The notes beneath the pieces were generated by a model. The model worked only from the letters and a program-made list of their open reading frames with translations, did no database searches and was not told the DNA's origin. From Nocardioides sp. W7 (lineage in GTDB: Bacteria; Actinomycetota; Actinomycetes; Propionibacteriales; Nocardioidaceae), in NCBI RefSeq assembly GCF_022919075.1, contig NZ_CP095078.1, positions 1,674,001 to 1,738,000 on the forward strand: a stretch of 64,000 nt of DNA, in the 5' to 3' direction. Position numbers and translations under genes: made by a program. Positions within the stretch are counted from its first letter, which is position 1. Each line of letters starts with the position of its first letter. This document shows, one piece after another, positions 40,732 to 47,183 of the stretch.

Positions 40732-41882
40732 TGCGTGGCCACGCCCTGACCTGGGTCCTGTTGCTGGCCGTCGGCGCCGTGGCGGCGTACGTCGAGGTCA
40801 CCCGCGGCTTCATCGACCTGGACGTCTACCGCTTCGGCGGGGTGGCGCTCGCCGACGGGGCCGGGCTGTACGACGGCGCGGACCCCGCCACCGGCCTGCC
40901 CTTCACCTACCCGCCGTTCGCGGCCGGGCTGATGGCGCCGGTCGCGCAACTGCCGCCGGTGCTGCTCGCCGCCGGCTGGGCGGCCGCCAGCGTCGCCGCC
41001 CTGCTCGCGGTCCTCCGGCTGCTGCTGCCCCGACGCCACCCGCACGCCGTCCTCGCGCTGACGGCCGGCTGCCTGCTGCTCGAGCCGGTCTGGCAGTCGC
41101 TCTCCTTCGGCCAGGTCAACCTGTTCCTGATGCTCCTGGTGGCGTACGACGTCCTGCGCCCCGACCGTCGAACCGCCGGCGTGCTGATCGGGGTCGCGGC
41201 GGGCATCAAGCTCACGCCGCTCGTCCTCGTCGCCCTGCTGGTGCTGGCCGGCCGCCGGGTCCCGGCGGTCCGGGCGGTGGCGGCCTTCGTCGGCACGGTG
41301 GCGCTCGGCTTCCTGCTGGCTGCAGGCGACTCCGCGACGTACTGGACGCACACGCTGTGGGACCCCGCCCGGATCGGCGGGCTCTCCTTCACCAGCAACC
41401 AGTCGGTCAACGGCGTGCTGGTCCGGATGCTCGGCCGAGAGGCGCCGACGCCTCTCTGGCTGGTCGTCGCGGGGGCCCTGTCGGGGGCGCTGCTGGTGCT
41501 GGGCGCGCTCTGGTGGCGCCGCGGCCAGGCCGACCTGGCGCTGCTGCTGGGTGCGCTCGCGATGCTGCTCGCCTCACCGGTGTCGTGGAGCCACCACTGG
41601 GTCTGGGCCGCCCCTGCCGTGGTGGTGCTGTGGCGTCGATCGCGCCGGATCGCGGTCGCGTGGACGGCGCTGTTCGCCTCGGCCTGCATCTGGTGGCCCC
41701 CGCACCGCGAGGACCGCGAGCTGGGCTGGGGGCCGCTGGACCACCTGGTCGGCAACGCCTACGTCTGGGCCGCGCTGCTCCTGGGTGGCTGGGCCGCGGC
41801 GTCCTACGTGCGGGCCGGCTCGACCCGGCCCCGCACCTCGCCCAGCGACAGCCGCCCGCCGCTGGTCGAGGGTGCGGTGTAG
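40713..41882 (+). CDS. DUF2029/GT87 family membrane mannosyltransferase
   Basis: A 389-residue membrane protein of the glycosyltransferase 87 group. Family landmarks are GFIDLDVYRFGGVALADGAG with the catalytic Asp in the first external loop, LPFTYPPFAAGLMAP, LSFGQVNLFLMLLVAYDVL and TSNQSVNGVLVRMLG. PimE is a relative. It overlaps the MptB-like gene by 19 bp. The last 26 codons or so, a hydrophilic tail beginning after SYVRAG, lie inside the convergent fumarylacetoacetase gene (79-bp overlap), which suggests that an earlier stop was lost. Confidence 0.82.
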   Translation: MARRPLVRGHALTWVLLLAVGAVAAYVEVTRGFIDLDVYRFGGVALADGAGLYDGADPATGLPFTYPPFAAGLMAPVAQLPPVLLAAGWAAASVAALLAVLRLLLPRRHPHAVLALTAGCLLLEPVWQSLSFGQVNLFLMLLVAYDVLRPDRRTAGVLIGVAAGIKLTPLVLVALLVLAGRRVPAVRAVAAFVGTVALGFLLAAGDSATYWTHTLWDPARIGGLSFTSNQSVNGVLVRMLGREAPTPLWLVVAGALSGALLVLGALWWRRGQADLALLLGALAMLLASPVSWSHHWVWAAPAVVVLWRRSRRIAVAWTALFASACIWWPPHREDRELGWGPLDHLVGNAYVWAALLLGGWAAASYVRAGSTRPRTSPSDSRPPLVEGAV

Positions 41883-42919
41883 CGCAGCACCACCTCGGCA
41901 CCGTCGTCGAGGAACCGCTCGCCCCACCACAGCTCCAGGAGCGACCCGCGCTGCCCGGGCTCGGGCCCGCTGATCGTCCCGGACGCGAGCAGGTCTCCGG
42001 TGCGCAGCGAGGCGCCGTTGGAGGTCAGGTGGGCGAGCAGCTGCGCCGGGCTCCAGTACGTCGTCCGGTACGCCGGCCGGCTGACCACCTCCCCGTCCAG
42101 CTCGACCTCGACCTCGATGTCGAGCCCGCGGGGCTGCTCGGCCGGGTCGCTCGGCAGCAGGTGCGGGAGCGGCCGCGGGTCCTGGCCGGGCAGGTCGCAC
42201 CAGGCGGCGTCCAGGGCCGCGAGCGGGGTGACCCAGGCGCTGATGCTGGTCGCGAAGGACTTGCCGAGGAACGGCCCCAGCGGGACGTACTCCCACGCCT
42301 GCACGTCGCGCGCCGACCAGTCGTTGAGGCCAACCACGCCGAAGACGTGCCGGGCCAGGTCGTCGTACGGCACCGGTGCGGCGAGCGGGCTCGGCGCGCC
42401 GACCACGAAGCCCAGCTCGGCCTCGATGTCGAGACGTCGGGTGGGGGCGTAGACCCCGCCGCCGGGCAGCTGTCCAACGGGCCGTACGACCGGGGTGCCG
42501 CTCACCACGACGGTGCCGGCCCGGCCGTGGTAGCCGACGGGCAGGTGCTTCCAGTTCGGCAGCAGCGGCTCCTGGTCGGGCCGGAGGATCCGCCCGACGT
42601 TGGTCGCGTGGTGCTCGGAGGCGTAGAAGTCGACGTAGTCGGCGACCTCGAACGGCAGGTGCAGCACGACGTCGTCGAGCGGGATCCCGGGGGCGAGGTG
42701 CGTGAGCTCGGCCAGCTGCTCGCGGGTCTGTCGCCAGACCTCCGGGCCAAGGGCCAGGAAGGCGTTCAGGGACGGCTGCGCGAACTCCGCCCGCTCGGTG
42801 AGCGCGTGCAGGTCGACGACGGTGTCGTGGAGCCGTACGCCGACCCGGCGCTCGCCGCCGTCGACCGAGAAGACGCCGTACGGCAGGTGGTCGAGGCCGA
42901 AGCCCGCGGTCTCACCCAT
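41804..42919 (-). CDS. fahA: Fumarylacetoacetase
   Basis: A 371-residue fumarylacetoacetate hydrolase for the last step of tyrosine/homogentisate breakdown, giving fumarate and acetoacetate. It has YVDFYASEHHATNVGRILRP with the catalytic His region, LPVGYHGRAGTVVVSG, the metal-binding RRLDIEAELGFVVG, and NDWSARDVQAWEYVPLGPFL. The end LSLGEVRGRVEPART is slightly longer than needed and overlaps the convergent mannosyltransferase gene by 79 bp. ATG 42919 overlaps the previous gene's stop by 8 bp. Together with hmgA on the other side this is a complete ring-cleavage end route except for maleylacetoacetate isomerase, which is not seen. Confidence 0.92.
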   Translation of the reverse strand: MGETAGFGLDHLPYGVFSVDGGERRVGVRLHDTVVDLHALTERAEFAQPSLNAFLALGPEVWRQTREQLAELTHLAPGIPLDDVVLHLPFEVADYVDFYASEHHATNVGRILRPDQEPLLPNWKHLPVGYHGRAGTVVVSGTPVVRPVGQLPGGGVYAPTRRLDIEAELGFVVGAPSPLAAPVPYDDLARHVFGVVGLNDWSARDVQAWEYVPLGPFLGKSFATSISAWVTPLAALDAAWCDLPGQDPRPLPHLLPSDPAEQPRGLDIEVEVELDGEVVSRPAYRTTYWSPAQLLAHLTSNGASLRTGDLLASGTISGPEPGQRGSLLELWWGERFLDDGAEVVLRYTAPSTSGGRLSLGEVRGRVEPART

Positions 42920-43706
42920 GGCCGTACAGCCCCAGCGCCCGCAGGTCGGCCAGCGGCTCCGCGATGCTGCACGACCCGAAGGAGGTGAACCAGCGCCGGC
43001 CGCGGGCCAGCTCGGCGGGATCGAGCGGAGGGTCGCGGTCCTCGAGGGTGGCGACCACCTCGGCGGCCCCGGCCCCGTCGAAGGCCCGGACGGTGGCCAG
43101 CAGCACATTCAGGAAGCCGTGCCCGTCCTCGTGACGCAGCGCGTGGTGCAGGCCGGCGGTGCACTTGAACGGCGTCTCGCGATCGAGTGCCGCGTCGATC
43201 CAGGCCGCCAGGGCGGCGGCGGACACGTCGCTGGTGCGGTACTTCAGCCGCAGCTCGGCGCCGGCCACCTCGTCGGCGGCCGCGAGCCAGCCGTACGACG
43301 GCGCCCCGGTGTCCGGCAGCTCGACGTACACCGGGACGTCCTCGTCGAGGGAGCCGTCCGCCCGGGCGGCGTCGACCGCGGTGACCACCCGCCGGGCGTT
43401 GCCGGCCAGGTCGTCGAGGTCGCGCAGCGCGACCTCGAGGCCGGCGAGCCGCAGCCCGGTGCGAGCGCAGTACGCCGCCGGGCCGGCCACCTGACCGGCC
43501 CCGCCCGTCAGCACGACCGAGACGGCGAGGTCCGTGTCGCGGGGGACGGCGGGCAGGTCGGTGTCGCGGAGCACGAAGCTGCCGACCAGCGGCTCCTCGC
43601 GCGCGAGGTGCGCCGCGACGGCGGCGCCGAAGTCGGCGTCGCCCGGCGGGAAGATCGCGGCGTCGTCGACGAGCGCCGCCCAGAAGGGTTCCGTGGAGAG
43701 GGGCAC
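42912..43706 (-). CDS. Conserved hypothetical protein of the homogentisate locus
   Basis: A 264-residue protein of unknown function. It opens with FWAALVDDAAIFPPGDADFG, has a leucine-rich middle, and contains ETPFKCTAGLHHALRHEDGH and FTSFGSCSIAEPLADLRALG. The Lys/His pattern suggests a barrel-type fold, but I cannot name a family. It starts at GTG 43706, divergent from hmgA, and its 3' end overlaps fahA by 8 bp, so it must be made with the fumarylacetoacetase. A role in the missing maleylacetoacetate isomerisation, or in a side reaction, is possible but unproven. Confidence 0.7.
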   Translation of the reverse strand: MPLSTEPFWAALVDDAAIFPPGDADFGAAVAAHLAREEPLVGSFVLRDTDLPAVPRDTDLAVSVVLTGGAGQVAGPAAYCARTGLRLAGLEVALRDLDDLAGNARRVVTAVDAARADGSLDEDVPVYVELPDTGAPSYGWLAAADEVAGAELRLKYRTSDVSAAALAAWIDAALDRETPFKCTAGLHHALRHEDGHGFLNVLLATVRAFDGAGAAEVVATLEDRDPPLDPAELARGRRWFTSFGSCSIAEPLADLRALGLYGHG

Positions 43707-43739
43707 CTGCGTACCCTACCGGCACATATCGACTGCGAA

Positions 43740-43756
43740 CGTCCGATAATCGGACG
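43740..43756. promoter_or_regulatory. Perfect palindrome between hmgA and the divergent fah operon
   Basis: CGTCCGAT-A-ATCGGACG, 8-bp arms around one base, in the 66-bp divergent gap between hmgA (starts 43773) and the hypothetical/fahA operon (starts 43706). Its place suggests an operator for a homogentisate-responsive regulator that controls both sides. No regulator gene is adjacent. Confidence 0.7.
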
Positions 43757-43772
43757 GCGGGTGGAGGGTGTC

Positions 43773-44954
43773 ATGGCGTACTACCGGGCGGTCGGCGAGC
43801 TACCGCGGCAGCGGCACACCCAGCACCGCGACCCCGACGGGCGCCTCTACCGCGAGGAGCTGATGGGGGAGGAGGGCTTCTCCTCGGACTCCTCGCTGCT
43901 CTACCACCGCGGCGTGCCCTCGGCGATCGTCGCCAGCGAGGTGTGGGAGCTGCCCGAGCAGCGGACCGTGCCCAACCACCCGCTGAAGCCGCGGCACCTG
44001 CGCCTGCACGCCCTCGAGACCGGTGGCGACGCGGTCGTCGACCGGCGGCTGGTCCTGGGCAACGGGGACGTCCGGATCTCGTACGTCGCCACCGGTACGA
44101 CGTCCTCGGCGTACTACCGCAACGCGATCGGCGACGAGTGCGTCTTCGTCGAGTCCGGCAGCGGCGTCGTTGAGACGGTGTTCGGCGTCGTGCCCTACCG
44201 CGCCGGCGACTACGTCGTCGTCCCGCGCGCGACCACGCACCGCTGGGTGCCCGCGGAGGCGTCCCGGCTCTACGCGATCGAGGCGAACAGTCACGTCGCG
44301 CCGCCGAAGCGCTACCTCTCCCGCTGCGGCCAGCTGCTGGAGCACGCGCCGTACTGCGAGCGCGACCTGCACGGGCCCTCGTCCCCGTTGCTGGACTACG
44401 GGTCGGACGTGGAGGTGCTGGTCAAGCACCGCACCAGCTCCGGGGTGGTCGGCACCCGGATGACGTATGCGACCCACCCGTTCGACGTGGTCGGCTGGGA
44501 CGGCTGCCTCTACCCCTACACGCTCAACGTCGACGACTACATGCCGATCACCGGCAAGGTGCACCAGCCGCCGCCGGTGCACCAGGTCTTCGAGGGCCGC
44601 AACTTCGTGGTCTGCAACTTCCTGCCCCGCAAGGTCGACTACCACCCGCTCGCCATCCCGGTGCCGTACTTCCACTCCAACGTCGACAGCGACGAGGTGA
44701 TGTTCTACGTCGCCGGCGACTACGAGGCGCGCAAGGGCTCCGGCATCGGCCTCGGCTCGATCTCCCTGCATCCCGGGGGCCACCCCCACGGCCCCCAGCC
44801 GTCGGCCATCGAGGCCTCGCTCGGTGTGGAGGCCTTCGACGAGTCCGCCGTCATGGTCGACACCTTCGCTCCGCTCGAGCTCGGTGAGGGAGGCCTCGCG
44901 GTCGAGGACGACGCCTACGCCTGGACCTGGGCGAGCGACCCCGCCGGTGGTTGA
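43773..44954 (+). CDS. hmgA: Homogentisate 1,2-dioxygenase
   Basis: A 393-residue homogentisate dioxygenase, which opens the ring to maleylacetoacetate. Landmarks are VFVESGSGVVETVFGVVPYR, GDYVVVPRATTHRW, FLPRKVDYHPLAIPVPYFHS followed by DSDEVMFYVAGDYEARKGSG, with the iron ligands His in YFH, Glu in DEV and a His of LHPGGHPHGP. It is somewhat shorter than the human enzyme but complete in these parts. GGAGGG precedes ATG 43773. Divergent from the fahA operon with a palindromic site between them. Followed by a REP-like element. Confidence 0.93.
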   Translation: MAYYRAVGELPRQRHTQHRDPDGRLYREELMGEEGFSSDSSLLYHRGVPSAIVASEVWELPEQRTVPNHPLKPRHLRLHALETGGDAVVDRRLVLGNGDVRISYVATGTTSSAYYRNAIGDECVFVESGSGVVETVFGVVPYRAGDYVVVPRATTHRWVPAEASRLYAIEANSHVAPPKRYLSRCGQLLEHAPYCERDLHGPSSPLLDYGSDVEVLVKHRTSSGVVGTRMTYATHPFDVVGWDGCLYPYTLNVDDYMPITGKVHQPPPVHQVFEGRNFVVCNFLPRKVDYHPLAIPVPYFHSNVDSDEVMFYVAGDYEARKGSGIGLGSISLHPGGHPHGPQPSAIEASLGVEAFDESAVMVDTFAPLELGEGGLAVEDDAYAWTWASDPAGG

Positions 44955-44989
44955 GCGACGAAGGACGACGTCCTGAGCGTGTCGAAACC
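44949..44989. repeat. REP-like inverted element after hmgA
   Basis: The stretch GGTTGAGCG (44949-44957) to GAGCGTGTCGAAACC (44975-44989) has GGTT/AACC ends and a near-palindromic AGGACGACGTCCT in the middle. It resembles the short dispersed elements with TTGAGC and GTGTCGAAACC found in many actinobacterial intergenic regions; this is recollection, not a search. It overlaps the hmgA stop and lies between convergent genes. Confidence 0.4.
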
Positions 44990-45033
44990 CCCGCAACCCG
45001 CACGTGAGGTCAGCGGTGCAGCCTCGGTCCGCC

Positions 45034-46158
45034 TTACGCTCCGACCGGTACGACGACCCGCGACCCGGCGTGCACGTCGAGCATTCGCTCGACGGTGGCC
45101 GACCACGGGAACTGCTCGGCCCGCGCACGAGCCGCGGCTCGGCGCAAGGCGAGCGGACGAGCCGCGACCTCCAGGACCGCGTCGGCCAGCGAGGACGCGT
45201 CGGGGGCACCCCACGCACCCGAGGCGGCGTCGACCAGCTCGCGCGCACCCCCGCGGTCGGCGGTCACGACCGGGGTCCCGCAGGCGAGTGCCTCGAGCAC
45301 GGCCAGCCCGAAGGTCTCGCTCGGGCACACCGACAGCGAAACGTCGGCCGAGGCGATCCGGCGGGCCAGGTCGGCCCGCCCGTCGACGAAGCCATGGAAG
45401 GTCGCCGGCGCGCTCCCGGCCAGCGCGGCCAGCTCGTCGCGGTGCGGGCCCTCGCCGTACACGTCGAGGCGGAGGGGCACCCCCCGCCGGTGCAGCTCGA
45501 CAGCGGTCGCGACCGCGAGGTGGGGCGACTTCTCGCGGGACAGCCGGCCGACGTGCACCAGACGCAGCTCAGCGCCGGGCGCGGACGGTGCGGAGGGGGG
45601 CTGCGGCCGGAAGGTCGCGAGGTCGACCCCGAGCGGCACCTGCTCGATCGGGCAGCCGACGGTGTCGGCGAGCGCCTGGAACTCGCGCCGGGCGTAGTCG
45701 GACGTCACGACCACGGTGTCGAAACTGCGGACCAGCAGCCGGTTCAGCAGCGAGATCGAGACCTTCGAGGCGGCGTCCAGGCCCGTGCGCATCGCGAGCA
45801 TGTCGCCCAGCCGCTCGTGGGAGAAGAGCACCGAGCGGACGCCGTTGCGGCGCGCCCACCGGGCCACTGGCAGCAGGGTCAGCTTGTCGCTCGACTCGAC
45901 GGACGTCGGCGCGAACTCCTCCAGTACGTCGATCACCCGCCAGGGCTCGACGATCAGCCGGTAGCCGCCGCCGACACGCGGTGCGCGCAGCTGGACGACG
46001 TCACCCTCGGGCGTCGACGTCCGGGCGTCGACCGGGCCCGGGACGACGAGCAGCCGGCGGGCGCCCGCCCGGGCGTACCCCCGCCCGAGCGCGGCGACGG
46101 CGGTCCGCATGCCCCCGGAGGCGGGGCCGATGAAGTTGGCGAGCTGGGCGATGCGCAC
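45034..46158 (-). CDS. Family 4 glycosyltransferase
   Basis: A 374-residue GT-B glycosyltransferase. It opens RIAQLANFIGPASGGMRTAV (donor-side glycine loop), has LRLVHVGRLSREKSPHLAVA in the middle, and the nucleotide-sugar site SLSVCPSETFGLAVLEALAC near the end. It is similar in style to actinobacterial mannosyl- or glucosyltransferases acting on lipids (MgtA/PimB types). GTG 46158 is chosen because the family motif starts at once; the only GGAG abuts it, so ATG 46218 upstream remains possible. Neighbouring membrane mannosyltransferases at 39220 and 40713 fit a lipoglycan role. Confidence 0.85.
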   Translation of the reverse strand: MRIAQLANFIGPASGGMRTAVAALGRGYARAGARRLLVVPGPVDARTSTPEGDVVQLRAPRVGGGYRLIVEPWRVIDVLEEFAPTSVESSDKLTLLPVARWARRNGVRSVLFSHERLGDMLAMRTGLDAASKVSISLLNRLLVRSFDTVVVTSDYARREFQALADTVGCPIEQVPLGVDLATFRPQPPSAPSAPGAELRLVHVGRLSREKSPHLAVATAVELHRRGVPLRLDVYGEGPHRDELAALAGSAPATFHGFVDGRADLARRIASADVSLSVCPSETFGLAVLEALACGTPVVTADRGGARELVDAASGAWGAPDASSLADAVLEVAARPLALRRAAARARAEQFPWSATVERMLDVHAGSRVVVPVGA

Positions 46159-46252
46159 CTCCGCACTCTGTCGACGGGCGGTGAACGGACGGCGACGACG
46201 ACACGACGCCAGCGGCACGATCGGGGGTGGCCGCTGACGCCGCGTCGTCGGC

Positions 46253-47041
46253 TCAGGGTGCGACCGGCTGGCCGGTGAGCTTCTTGTAGGTGTACGCCGT
46301 GCCGATCAGCACGACGGGTACGGCGGCGATCAGGCCCACGCCGCACAGCAGTGCGCCGACGAACCAGGTGGCCAGGCTGACCAGGAACCACACGATGACG
46401 TTGCTCGCGTTGTTCCAGGTGAAGTCGAAGCTCGCCCTGATGGCGTCGATCGCGCCGAGCTCCTCGCGGTCCATCAGGAAGTAGAGGGTGAACGAGGTGA
46501 AGAACATGACGGCCAGACCCGGGAGCACGCACAGGATCAGGCCGATGAAGGTGGCGACACCGGTCAGCAGCGAGGCGATGACGACCTCGCCGAGCTTGTG
46601 CGGGGCCAGGATGTTCGCGGCGTTGACGGTCTTGCCCTCGGTGATGTCGAGGGCGGCCCGCACGATCCCGGCGCCGATGATCATGGAGAGCACCCACGCC
46701 GCCAGGCTGAACACCCAGCGGAGGACCAGCGCGTCATCGACGATGTAGCCCAGGATCTGCGCGACGATCTGGACGCCGACCAGCACCAGGACCGCGATCA
46801 GGATCTGCCCGACGTTGGCGGTGAACTTCGACCAGCCGTAGCTCCACGCGGTCCCGACGCTGTAGCCGCTGGGACCGGTCGGCGGGGCGCCGTACCCGCC
46901 CGACGGAGGCAAGGCGCCGTACCCGCCGGCGTCCGGAGCGCCGCCGTACGGCGCGGACGGCGGTGGCGCACCGTAGCTGGGGTACTCCCCGCCGGGGGGC
47001 GGGGGAGCGGGCGGATCGACCGGCGGCTCGTTCGTGGACAT
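46253..47041 (-). CDS. Proline-rich membrane protein with multi-helix domain
   Basis: A 262-residue protein. Residues 1-65 are rich in Pro, Gly and Tyr with repeats of the GGYGAPP kind. The rest has five to six hydrophobic helices, with QILIAVLVLVGVQIVAQILG, LTGVATFIGLILCVLPGLAV, and VGALLCGVGLIAAVPVVLIG. It resembles the DUF975-like or glycerophosphodiester phosphodiesterase membrane domains common in actinobacteria. Function unknown. GGAG precedes ATG 47041. Confidence 0.7.
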   Translation of the reverse strand: MSTNEPPVDPPAPPPPGGEYPSYGAPPPSAPYGGAPDAGGYGALPPSGGYGAPPTGPSGYSVGTAWSYGWSKFTANVGQILIAVLVLVGVQIVAQILGYIVDDALVLRWVFSLAAWVLSMIIGAGIVRAALDITEGKTVNAANILAPHKLGEVVIASLLTGVATFIGLILCVLPGLAVMFFTSFTLYFLMDREELGAIDAIRASFDFTWNNASNVIVWFLVSLATWFVGALLCGVGLIAAVPVVLIGTAYTYKKLTGQPVAP

Positions 47042-47108
47042 CTGACTCCTCGGGTGGGGGCCGCTGGAGGAGGGCGGCTGGTGGCAGGAACCTAGTGGCC
47101 GAGAGGGG

Positions 47109-47134
47109 TCACCCGAAATGGTGATTTCGGGTGA
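47109..47134. promoter_or_regulatory. Perfect 11-bp inverted repeat upstream of FdhF/YdeP gene
   Basis: TCACCCGAAAT (47109-47119) and ATTTCGGGTGA (47124-47134) with a GGTG spacer, in the 142-bp divergent gap between the membrane protein and the oxidoreductase. It lies 50 bp before the oxidoreductase start and is less GC-rich than its surroundings. An operator is more likely than a terminator because both genes read away from it. Confidence 0.65.
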
Positions 47135-47183
47135 TGTGTCGGTCGCCGTCGATCTGCGCGGTGTGACCGGGTAGACATGAGGG

